A stretch of DNA of 64,000 bases, taken from positions 1-64,000 of the forward strand of contig NZ_LLZG01000115.1 of NCBI RefSeq assembly GCF_001509475.1, read 5' to 3'. Source of the DNA: Streptomyces regalis. Lineage in GTDB: Bacteria > Actinomycetota > Actinomycetes > Streptomycetales > Streptomycetaceae. A model generated the notes under the pieces. The model was not told the origin of the DNA. It saw nothing but the letters and a program-made list of their open reading frames with translations, and did no database searches. The position numbers and the translations under genes were made by a program. This document shows, piece by piece, positions 48,022 through 54,960 of the stretch. Positions within the stretch are counted from its first letter, which is position 1. Each line of letters opens with the position of its first letter.

Positions 48022-49023
48022 ATGCCACACGCCGAGACAGCTGGCGTGGAGGCGACGCCGCGGACCCGCCTGCGCTGGTGGACCGAGCTGCCGCTGATCC
48101 TGCTGGTCTACGCCTGCTATTCGGCCGGCCGGCTCCTCGCCCGGGGCGATGTCAGCAGCGCCGTCGACCACGGCCTCGCGATCCTGGACATCGAGAAGGC
48201 CCTGCACCTCAACGCGGAGCACCCCCTCAACCGCCTCTTCACCCGCGAGCCCTGGATCGGCGTCCCGGCCGACTTCTGGTACGCGTCGCTGCACTACCTG
48301 GTCACGCCCGTGCTCCTGGTCTGGATCTTCAGGTCCCGCACCGTGCACTACCGCGCGGCCCGCACCTGGCTGATGACGTCGACCTTCATCGGCCTGATCG
48401 GCTTCACCCTGCTGCCCACCTGCCCGCCCCGGCTGCTCGCCGAGAGCTACGGCTTCGTGGACACGATGGCCCAGTACAGCTCGTACGGCTGGTGGGGCGG
48501 TGAGGCGAGCGCGCCCAGGGGTCTCGGCGGCATGACGAACCAGTACGCGGCCATGCCGAGCCTGCACGTCGGCTGGGCGCTGTGGTGCGGCGTGATGCTG
48601 TGGCGGTACGGCGGGACGCGTCTCACGAAGGCGGCGGCCGTCGCCTACCCCCTGATCACCACGATCGTCGTGATGGGCACCGCCAACCACTACTTCCTCG
48701 ACGCGGCCGCGGGCGCCGCCGTGATGGGCGTCGGACTGCTGCTGACGCCGTACGTCCTGCGGACGGCGGACCGGGTCCGGTCGCGGTTCGGGGCGGAGGT
48801 GGCGCCGGTTGCGACGGCGTCCGGCGACGCGGTCGCGACGGGCTCCGGCGAGGGCGTCCCGGTGGGCTCTGGCGTCGCATCTTCCTCAATTGTCAGTGCC
48901 GGATGCCAGACTTCCGCGGGTGAGCGAATTCCACGGCAGCGCGAGTCCCGCCTCGGATCCGGAGCCGAGCCGAGTGCCTCTCCCCAGGACGCGGGGGACG
49001 GCGCTCCGGCACCGGCTCGCTGA
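48022..49023 (+). CDS. PAP2-superfamily membrane phosphatase
   Basis: A 333-residue protein with about six helices and the PAP2 motifs: [25 protein letters not shown] (Ser-His) and [15 protein letters not shown] (His...Asp). Members hydrolyse or exchange lipid phosphates, for example phosphatidic acid or polyprenyl pyrophosphate; this subgroup is close to inositol phosphorylceramide synthase-type PAP2. The last ~75 residues are a low-complexity Gly/Ala/Ser tail. GGGGGAGG lies 7 bases before the ATG. The tail-coding part overlaps the nuclease gene by 104 bases in another frame. Confidence 0.85.
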   Translation: MPHAETAGVEATPRTRLRWWTELPLILLVYACYSAGRLLARGDVSSAVDHGLAILDIEKALHLNAEHPLNRLFTREPWIGVPADFWYASLHYLVTPVLLVWIFRSRTVHYRAARTWLMTSTFIGLIGFTLLPTCPPRLLAESYGFVDTMAQYSSYGWWGGEASAPRGLGGMTNQYAAMPSLHVGWALWCGVMLWRYGGTRLTKAAAVAYPLITTIVVMGTANHYFLDAAAGAAVMGVGLLLTPYVLRTADRVRSRFGAEVAPVATASGDAVATGSGEGVPVGSGVASSSIVSAGCQTSAGERIPRQRESRLGSGAEPSASPQDAGDGAPAPAR

Positions 49024-50179
49024 GCTGCGCGGTCCCGACATAGCGGCCAAGGCGCTGGATGCACGCGCCCTGGCCGCCCTCGCCGCCAACCCCGGCTGCA
49101 AGCGGCGCGCGATCCTGGACGGCGCCGGGGTGAACAAGGCGGCGCTGGCGAGCGCGCTGGGCTCGCCGTCGGTGTTCGGGCAGTCCCAGTTCGCCTTCAC
49201 GCGCGGGAACGCCTTCGAGGCCAAGGTCAAGGCGGACGGCGGCGCGGAGCTGCTGCGCCTGGTGCACGAGAAGCTGGACCGCTCGGCCGAACCGCCCGCC
49301 CACGCGCGCGTGCCCGAGCTCACCGCGACCGGCCCCGAGGGCCGCACGGCCCGTACGGCACTGGCGCTGCGGGAGGCCACCGAGACACGCGGCGAGTGGA
49401 CCCTGCTCGACCACCCGATGCTCGCGCTGGACGTCGCCGGCTCGCCCGCCTTCCTGGAGCCGGACGCGGTCGTCGTGCACCCGGACGGCAGCTGGACGGT
49501 CGTGGAGATCAAGTCGTTCCCGATGCTGGACGGCTCGGCGGACCCCGCCAAGGTGGGCGCGGCGGCACGGCAGGCGGCGGTGTACGTGCTGGCGCTGGAG
49601 CAGATCGCCGCCCGCCTCGGCGACAGCGACCCCGCTCCGCGCGTGCGCCATCGCGTCCTCCTGGTCTGCCCCAAGGACTTCTCCAACCTGCCCACCGCCT
49701 CCGCCGTCGACGTCCGCAAGCAGCGCGCGGTGACCGCCCGCCAGCTGGCCCGCCTCACCCGCATCGAGGACATCGCCGACACGCTCCCCGCCGGCACCTG
49801 CTTCTCCCCCGAGCTGCCCGCCGCCGACCTGACGGCCGCCGTCGAGGCGGTCCCGGCGACGTATGCGCCCGAATGTCTGTCCGCCTGCGAGCTGGCCTTC
49901 CACTGCCGCGCCCGTGCCCGTGCGTCCGGCGCGGTGACGTCGCTGGGCCGTTCGGTGCGGGCCGAGCTGGGCGGCCTGACGACGGTCGAGGGGGTCCTGT
50001 CGGCGGCCCGCGGCGAGTCCGGCGACCCGGACGACCCGGCGGTGGCGGCCCTGCGCAGGGCGGCGCGGCTGCGTGCCGAGGCCCTCGGCCGGGAAGCCGA
50101 GACCCTCGGCAATGAGGCGGAAGCCCTCGGCCATGAGGCGGAAGCCCTCGGCACGGAGGCGGTGGCCCCGTGTCACTGA
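48920..50179 (+). CDS. Cas4/AddB/Dna2-type PD-(D/E)XK nuclease with a four-Cys iron-sulfur motif
   Basis: A 419-residue soluble protein. The nuclease core is readable: TRGNAFEAKVK (Glu100), FLEPDAVVV (Asp182), WTVVEIKSF (Glu196, Lys198) and ARQAAVYVLAL (Gln218, Tyr222). Cys60 (NPGCKRR) lies before the core, and Cys319, Cys323 and Cys329 (ECLSACELAFHC) after it, the one-plus-three layout that binds Fe-S in AddB, Dna2 and Cas4. The tail has four copies of an AEALGxE heptad. It would cut single- or double-stranded DNA ends. GTG 48920 is in frame with the core but overlaps the PAP2 gene. It overlaps the next gene by 10 bases. Confidence 0.8.
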   Translation: MSEFHGSASPASDPEPSRVPLPRTRGTALRHRLAELRGPDIAAKALDARALAALAANPGCKRRAILDGAGVNKAALASALGSPSVFGQSQFAFTRGNAFEAKVKADGGAELLRLVHEKLDRSAEPPAHARVPELTATGPEGRTARTALALREATETRGEWTLLDHPMLALDVAGSPAFLEPDAVVVHPDGSWTVVEIKSFPMLDGSADPAKVGAAARQAAVYVLALEQIAARLGDSDPAPRVRHRVLLVCPKDFSNLPTASAVDVRKQRAVTARQLARLTRIEDIADTLPAGTCFSPELPAADLTAAVEAVPATYAPECLSACELAFHCRARARASGAVTSLGRSVRAELGGLTTVEGVLSAARGESGDPDDPAVAALRRAARLRAEALGREAETLGNEAEALGHEAEALGTEAVAPCH

Positions 50180-51828
50180 TCGCCACCCTCGCCCGCATGG
50201 AAGCCGTCAGCACCGGCCGCGCCCAGCCCGCCGCCACCGTCCGCCACCGGCGCCTGTCCGACCGGCCCCTGGTCTTCGTGCCCCTCACCACCGCCGGTGA
50301 GGCCGGCGCCCCGCTCGGCGCGCTGGTCGGCACCGACCGGGACGCCCCGCACCTGCTGGTCGTGCCGCAGCCGCGCGACCGGGAGCTCAGGTTCGCGTTC
50401 CTGTCCGAGCTGGCGGACGTCGTCCTGCCGTACATCGACACCTACGCCGACGACGTCGAGGCGGCCGAGCGGGGCGAGACCGACCCGGAGACCGGCAAGC
50501 GGGTCAAGGTCGAGGTCGAACTGTGCGCGGACGCCCCGCAGTTGATCGTGCCGAGCCGCGCGGGCGTCGACTTCGTACGGCTCCTGGGCCGCTCCATGCG
50601 TTTCCGGCGTACGGCGGAGCAGGACCCGGAGACCCCCTACCCCGCGCCCCCGCGTGTGCCGCTGCTCGGCCGCTGGCTGACTCACTTCGGCGAGCGCGCC
50701 CGCGTACCGGGCTCCTCACTGCTGCTGGCCATGACCGACGTACTGGCCCGGCACTGGGCGACCGGCCAGTCCACCCTGGAGGACCAGCACCTGGGCGCGC
50801 TGCTCGCCTGGATCGACCCTCCCCCACTCTCGACTTCGCTCGAGCGGGGGGACCCCCAGTCCGCTTCGACGGGCGCCGAAGCAGCACTGCGGGCGGAACT
50901 CGCGCGCGACCGGGACGGCCAGCTGCTGTGCCCGCCCGCGGGCCCCGCCACCGACCCGGCGTTCGACAACAAGCTCCTCGCCCCCGCCATCGAGCGCTAC
51001 GACCGCGCCCGTACGGCTCTCGCCGCCGCCGAGGACGGCCTGGAGGCCGACGACCGCCTCGGTGACCTCACCGCGGCCGAGCGTGAGATCCGCGCCCTGG
51101 TCGAGAGCCGGACCCGGCCCACCTGGGACGCGGTGTGGCGGGGCCTGGACCTGCTGCGTTCCCGCCTGCCCGAGGCCGGTCAGCACGTCGAGGAGCGGTG
51201 GACCCGCGACCGCTGGTCCTTCACGGGCCACCGTGACCGTGTCCTGGCCGGCGAACCCCCGCAGCCGCGCCGCGACGACGCGGTCACCGCCGCCAACAAG
51301 CTTGCCGCACGCGAGCGCGAACAGGCCCGGCTGGAGGCGCAGGAGGCGCTCGACGACCCGCTGGTGATGGCGGGGCGGCGGCTGGCCGGGGAGGCGTTCG
51401 CGGGCGAGGTCACCGAGGTAGTGATGGCGTACAGCGAGGGCAAGCGGCCGAGCCCGCGCCCGCTGGTCACCGTCCGCACGGACGACCGGCCGCATCTGGG
51501 CGAGCGCGCCAAGGTGTTCCGGTCGCTGGGCGGGAAGCCGCAGGCGGCTGAGTTCGTCGGCTACGAGAAGGCCCCGGAGGACGCCCCGGACGACGGGAGC
51601 GCCCTGGTCGTGCTGCGGGTGCTCGACAAGATGGGCCGCGGCAAGGAGCCGGAGGAGGGCTCCGTGCCGGAGAAGGACGACCTGATCTGCTTCACGCTGT
51701 TCGAGCACGAGCAGCGGGGCGGCGCAAAGCTGCCCGACCCGGAGCAGACGCCGTGGACGCACGGCGGGCCGCCCGGCGAGCAGGTGCCCGAGGCCGCCGA
51801 TGCCCTGACCCAGGAGGACGTGCTGTGA
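50170..51828 (+). CDS. large protein of unknown function between nuclease and helicase genes
   Basis: A 552-residue soluble acidic protein with no recognisable domain, signal or membrane helix. The N-half (LVFVPLTTAGEAGAPLGALVGTD, FLSELADVVLPYIDTY) looks globular; the middle has helical Arg/Glu-rich stretches (ANKLAAREREQARLEAQEALDDP); the C-half ends SALVVLRVLDKMGRGKEPEEG and DLICFTLFEHEQRGGAKLPDP. A 41-bp dispersed repeat adds about 13 residues (PPPLSTSLERGDPQ) in frame near residue 217. The GTG start lies inside the nuclease gene, and the stop overlaps the helicase start (GTGA). Coupling on both sides suggests a subunit or scaffold of the same complex. Confidence 0.75.
   Translation: MSLIATLARMEAVSTGRAQPAATVRHRRLSDRPLVFVPLTTAGEAGAPLGALVGTDRDAPHLLVVPQPRDRELRFAFLSELADVVLPYIDTYADDVEAAERGETDPETGKRVKVEVELCADAPQLIVPSRAGVDFVRLLGRSMRFRRTAEQDPETPYPAPPRVPLLGRWLTHFGERARVPGSSLLLAMTDVLARHWATGQSTLEDQHLGALLAWIDPPPLSTSLERGDPQSASTGAEAALRAELARDRDGQLLCPPAGPATDPAFDNKLLAPAIERYDRARTALAAAEDGLEADDRLGDLTAAEREIRALVESRTRPTWDAVWRGLDLLRSRLPEAGQHVEERWTRDRWSFTGHRDRVLAGEPPQPRRDDAVTAANKLAAREREQARLEAQEALDDPLVMAGRRLAGEAFAGEVTEVVMAYSEGKRPSPRPLVTVRTDDRPHLGERAKVFRSLGGKPQAAEFVGYEKAPEDAPDDGSALVVLRVLDKMGRGKEPEEGSVPEKDDLICFTLFEHEQRGGAKLPDPEQTPWTHGGPPGEQVPEAADALTQEDVL
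50818..50858 (+). repeat. 41-bp dispersed repeat, copy B, inserted in frame in a gene
   Basis: CCTCCCCCACTCTCGACTTC followed by GCTCGAGCGGGGGGACCCCCA, differing by one base from the copy at 23434-23474 on the other strand. Here it lies inside an open frame and is read as PPLSTSLERGDP without stopping translation. Confidence 0.75.
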
Positions 51829-53159
51829 CCGCCGTGTTCGACCCCGGTGCCGCGGCGACAAGGGCCACCGACGCGATCCTCCACGACACCCTGCACGGCA
51901 CCGCGCGCGGTGTCGTCGTCGACTCCCCGCCCGGCGCCGGCAAGTCCACGCTCGTAGTCCGCGCGGCCCTCGAACTCGCCGAGGCGGGGCGCCCGCTGAT
52001 GGTCGTCGCGCAGACCAACGCCCAGGTCGACGACCTGGTGCTGAGGCTCGCCGAGAAGAACCCCGAGCTGCCGGTGGGCCGGCTGCACAGCAGCGACGCC
52101 GACCCGTACGACAAGGCGCTGGACGACCTGCCGAACGTACGCAAGTCGGCAAAGGCGGGCGACCTGACCGGCCTCTCGGTCGTCATCTCCACGGCGGCCA
52201 AGTGGGGGCACGTCAAGGTCGACGAGCCCTGGCGGCATGCGATCGTCGACGAGGCGTACCAGATGCGCTCGGACTCGCTGCTCGCCGTGGCCGGGCTGTT
52301 CGAGCGGGCGCTGTTCGTGGGCGACCCGGGTCAGCTGGACCCGTTCGCGATCGTGGGCAGCGAGCAGTGGGCGGGCCTGTCGTACGACCCGTCGGCGTCC
52401 GCCGTCACCACCCTCCTGGCCCACAACCCCGAGCTGCCGCAACACCGCCTGCCGGTGTCCTGGCGGCTCCCGGCGTCCGCCGCGCCCCTCGTCTCCGACG
52501 CCTTCTACCCGTACACGCCGTTCCGCAGCGGCACCGGCCACGACGACCGGCGGCTCGCCTTCGCGGTCCCGTCGGACGGCTCGGGCCCCGACCGGGTGAT
52601 CGACGAGGCGGCGGAGGCGGGCTGGGGCCTGCTGGAACTGCCCGCCCGGCACACGCCGCGCACGGACCCCGAGGCGGTACGGGCGGTGGCGACGGTCGTA
52701 CGGCGCTTCCTGGACCGGGGCGGCGCGGCAACCTCCGAGCGCTCGCCCGATCCCGCGCCCCTGACCGCCGACCGGATCGCGGTCGGCACGGCACACCGGG
52801 ACCAGGCGGCGGCGGTCCGGGCGGCACTGGCCGAGCTGGGCGTGACGGACGTCACCGTCGACACAGCGAATCGCCTCCAGGGCCGCGAGTACGACGTCAC
52901 GGTCGTCCTCCACCCCCTCTCCGGCCGCCCCGACGCCACCGCCTTCCACCTGGAGACGGGCCGCCTGTGCGTCCTCGCCTCCCGCCACCGGCACGCGTGC
53001 ATCGTGGTGTGCCGGGCCGGGGTGAGCGAGCTGCTGGACGACTATCCGTCGACGGAGCCGGTGCAGCTGGGGACGGTGGTGAAGTTTCCTGACGGTTGGG
53101 AGGCGAATCACGCCGTGTTGGCACGGCTGGCGGAACACCGGGTGACGTGGCGGCCCTGA
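51825..53159 (+). CDS. Superfamily 1 (Upf1/Dna2-like) helicase
   Basis: A 444-residue compact helicase. Walker A DSPPGAGKST (Lys40), motif Ia VVAQTNAQVDDL, Walker B HAIVDEAYQ (Asp142-Glu143), motif III LFVGDPGQLDP, motif IV-like GTAHRDQAAAVRAAL, motif V TANRLQGREYDVTVV and motif VI LCVLASRHRHACIV. The DEAxQ form and order fit SF1B helicases such as Dna2/Upf1. AGGAGG is 7 bases before the GTG, which overlaps the upstream stop by GTGA. With the nuclease two genes back it would form a split helicase-nuclease. Its last ~23 codons are duplicated 168 bases downstream. Confidence 0.85.
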   Translation: MTAVFDPGAAATRATDAILHDTLHGTARGVVVDSPPGAGKSTLVVRAALELAEAGRPLMVVAQTNAQVDDLVLRLAEKNPELPVGRLHSSDADPYDKALDDLPNVRKSAKAGDLTGLSVVISTAAKWGHVKVDEPWRHAIVDEAYQMRSDSLLAVAGLFERALFVGDPGQLDPFAIVGSEQWAGLSYDPSASAVTTLLAHNPELPQHRLPVSWRLPASAAPLVSDAFYPYTPFRSGTGHDDRRLAFAVPSDGSGPDRVIDEAAEAGWGLLELPARHTPRTDPEAVRAVATVVRRFLDRGGAATSERSPDPAPLTADRIAVGTAHRDQAAAVRAALAELGVTDVTVDTANRLQGREYDVTVVLHPLSGRPDATAFHLETGRLCVLASRHRHACIVVCRAGVSELLDDYPSTEPVQLGTVVKFPDGWEANHAVLARLAEHRVTWRP

Positions 53160-53258
53160 ACGCAGACAGCACACACGCGAACGGCGCGGACCGCGACGCC
53201 CCACATCTGCCGGACGGAGTCCGGCACGCCGCCGGAGGCGGCCAACGAACACAGCCCG

Positions 53259-53347
53259 GATGGTTGGGAGGCGAATCACGCCGTGTTGGCACGGCTGGCG
53301 GAACATCGGGTGGCGTGGCGGCCCTGAACGAAGGCAGCACGCACGCG
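53259..53347 (+). repeat. duplicated 3' end of the helicase gene
   Basis: This 89-base segment matches 53091-53179 at 83 positions. It still encodes DGWEANHAVLARLAEHRV, then AWRP and a stop in one frame. Of the three differences before the stop, two are silent third-position changes and one is Thr to Ala, as expected if this copy once evolved as coding sequence. Confidence 0.85.
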
Positions 53348-53461
53348 GCAGCCCGTTTGACCTGTTCCGACGCCCACTTGCGTGGGCGCGGGACAATGGA
53401 CGGTGGACCGGTGCACTGGGGGGTGCCGGTTGCGGGGGTTGGTCGCCGGGGAGCAATCAGA

Positions 53462-53503
53462 TCGGTGACGTACTACTCGGTGACGTACTAGATCGGTGAC
53501 GTA
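53462..53503 (+). promoter_or_regulatory. three direct repeats TCGGTGACGTACTA before a small gene
   Basis: TCGGTGACGTACTA occurs at 53462-53475 and 53477-53490, and TCGGTGACGTA at 53493-53503, at steps of 15 and 16 bases. The last ends 15 bases before ATG 53519, next to the RBS. The regular spacing suggests a cooperative protein-binding site over the promoter or leader. Confidence 0.5.
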
Positions 53504-53518
53504 AGAGAAGGAGAAGAC

Positions 53519-53884
53519 ATGGCGGAGCCCACGCCGCGTCGGAACGAACCGCGGCTACGCCCCGCGCCCCTGCTCTTCGAGCCCGCGCAGGTGGCCGCCG
53601 ACCCGGAGCACTTCTTCGACCTGGAGTCGATCGACGACCCGCGGGCGCTGCTGGCGCGGGCGACCGAGTTGACGCAGGCGTTCCAGGCGGCGGCGGACCG
53701 TGCGGTGGAGTTCCAGGCCCTCGCGGCCGCCCAACTTGCGGACCCCCGGCGGTTCGACCGGCTGACGCCCGCCGACATCGCAGCGCAGGCCGAATGGACC
53801 GAGGACTACGCCAAGAAGATGGTGGAGTTCGGCAGGGATCTCATGCGGGGGGTCGAGGGGCCCGGCCACGTCGACCCGGTGTGA
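53519..53884 (+). CDS. small conserved protein downstream of the helicase operon
   Basis: A 121-residue soluble, mostly helical protein with a Pro/Arg-rich start (PTPRRNEPRLRPAPLLF). Helical stretches are LLARATELTQAFQAAADRAVEFQALAAAQLADP and IAAQAEWTEDYAKKMVEFGRDLM. No domain is recognised. AAGGAG lies 5 bases before the ATG. It is separated from the helicase gene by the duplicated segment and the repeat cluster and probably has its own promoter. A role in the nuclease-helicase system is suggested only by closeness. Confidence 0.65.
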   Translation: MAEPTPRRNEPRLRPAPLLFEPAQVAADPEHFFDLESIDDPRALLARATELTQAFQAAADRAVEFQALAAAQLADPRRFDRLTPADIAAQAEWTEDYAKKMVEFGRDLMRGVEGPGHVDPV

Positions 53885-54015
53885 CTGACGCGGATCGACA
53901 CGAGTGCCCCATGGGCATATGCCAGGCGGGCAAGATACGCCCTCCCGCCCCACCGCGTCCCGACTTTCGGGAACTCTCGGGAACCGAGCGCTCACCGTCG
54001 GTAGATGTATCTGCC

Positions 54016-54591
54016 ATGAGCAGCAGTCGCAACGCCCCGTTCTCGCCCGCCTCCCTCACCGCGGACGGCGCCGCCTGGCTCGCCTCCGCAGAACCGTATC
54101 CGCGCAGCACCCGGGCGCTCTGGGACGAGCGGCCGGAGGCCCCCGTGGTCCTGGCCTGCGGCTCCGTCTTCGACATCGTGAGCGCGCCCGCGATCTTCGG
54201 GCGCCGGATGGTCGACCAGCTGTGGGAGGAAGGGCCCGGATCGGGACCGGTGGCGATGTTCCGGGGCCGGATGCTGCTGTTCGCCGCGCCCGGCACGGCC
54301 CAGCGGCTGCCGTCGCTGCTGCGGTGGGAGGAGTTCGGCCGCGCGGGCGACGTCCCACCGCTCCTGTGCCACGGCACGGGAGACGCGGTGACCGTCCCGG
54401 CCCGGTCCGGCACCGCCGCCCGCTCCGGCTCCCGCTGGCTGGTCGCCCCCGACACCCGTAGCCCCTGGCTGCCGGGCCCCGAGGTGCTGCTCTGGGCGGC
54501 CGTCCGGGCGGCTCGCGCGGCCGTTCGGATATCGATTTTTCCCCACGCCGACCAGGATGCTAAGGTCTACGACGTCAGCAGGCGCCGCTAG
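54016..54591 (+). CDS. PrimPol-like (bifunctional primase/polymerase N-domain) protein
   Basis: A 191-residue protein of a type often labelled bifunctional DNA primase/polymerase in Streptomyces. It starts FSPASLTADGAAWLASA, then VVLACGSVFDIVSAPAIFGRRMVDQLW, GPVAMFRGRMLLFAAPGTAQRLPSLLRWEEF and LVAPDTRSPWLPGPEVLLWAAVRAARAA. No full catalytic Asp triad can be picked out, so activity is uncertain. The C-terminal codons run into tRNA-Lys: the TAG stop consists of tRNA positions 8-10, and the tRNA promoter must lie inside this gene. The start ATG lacks a strong RBS. Confidence 0.6.
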   Translation: MSSSRNAPFSPASLTADGAAWLASAEPYPRSTRALWDERPEAPVVLACGSVFDIVSAPAIFGRRMVDQLWEEGPGSGPVAMFRGRMLLFAAPGTAQRLPSLLRWEEFGRAGDVPPLLCHGTGDAVTVPARSGTAARSGSRWLVAPDTRSPWLPGPEVLLWAAVRAARAAVRISIFPHADQDAKVYDVSRRR

Positions 54592-54655
54592 CTCAGTTGG
54601 TTAGAGCAGCTGACTCTTAATCAGCGGGTCCGGGGTTCGAGTCCCTGGCGGCGCA
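54582..54655 (+). tRNA. tRNA-Lys (anticodon CTT)
   Basis: Acceptor GCGCCGC/GCGGCGC, D-arm GCTC-AGTTGGTTA-GAGC, anticodon stem GCTGA-CTCTTAA-TCAGC with anticodon CTT, variable GGGTC, T-arm CGGGG-TTCGAGT-CCCTG, discriminator A; CCA is not encoded. Its 5' part overlaps the end of the upstream coding sequence. The 3' half from position ~39 on is repeated 171 bases downstream. Confidence 0.96.
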
Positions 54656-54669
54656 CAGACACAGTGAAG

Positions 54670-54700
54670 GCTCCTCGCAACTGCGAGGGGCTTTCGCTTT
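54670..54700 (+). terminator. terminator after tRNA-Lys
   Basis: GCTCCTCGC pairs with GCGAGGGGC (9 bp, one G-T) around AACT, followed by TTTCGCTTTT, a good intrinsic terminator. Confidence 0.85.
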
Positions 54701-54790
54701 TGAGATGGGCTCTCCCAGTCCCGCAGGGGCGGCTGGGGGCCCGGGGCCTGCGGCGAAGCCGCTGATGTCACAACCCCCGGGGAATGCAGC

Positions 54791-54867
54791 ATCAGCGGGT
54801 CCAGGGTTCGGGTCCCTGGCGCGCACAGACAGTGAAAGCCCCTCGCGGAAGCGAGGGGCTTTTCGCA
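54791..54867 (+). repeat. displaced copy of the tRNA-Lys 3' half and its terminator
   Basis: ATCAGCGGGTCCAGGGTTCG and GTCCCTGGCGCGCACAGAC repeat the anticodon-stem-to-3'-end part of tRNA-Lys with a few changes, then AGTGAAAGCCCCTCGC-GGAA-GCGAGGGGCTTT repeats the terminator (perfect 12-bp stem, 54835-54862). No 5' half is present, so it is not a tRNA. It resembles the attachment-site duplication left by a tRNA-integrating element, or a decayed tandem tRNA. Confidence 0.75.
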
Positions 54868-54960
54868 TGCGCCCCGGCGTACCGTTTCGCCCCGGCGCAC
54901 CGCCCGGCCGGCACGCACCCCTACCCCCGGCGCGAGCGTTACCCGAACCCGGCGCAGGCG

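Larger units (their letters stand above)
53160..53518 (+). other. intergenic region with a helicase 3'-end duplication and iterated repeats
   Basis: No intact gene is seen in these ~360 bases. They hold a second copy of the helicase 3' end and three short direct repeats before the next RBS, both listed separately. Between the helicase stop and the second copy is ~80 bases of GC-rich sequence with GGCACGCCGCCGGAGGCGGCC and no coding signal. Confidence 0.6.

Noticed and set aside
48920..50179. Nuclease considered as Cas4 of a CRISPR system
   Set aside because: No repeat array or other cas genes; the protein is longer than Cas4 and is paired with a helicase.
54791..54867. Considered as a second tRNA gene
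   Set aside because: It has only the 3' half; no D-arm or anticodon loop can be formed upstream.
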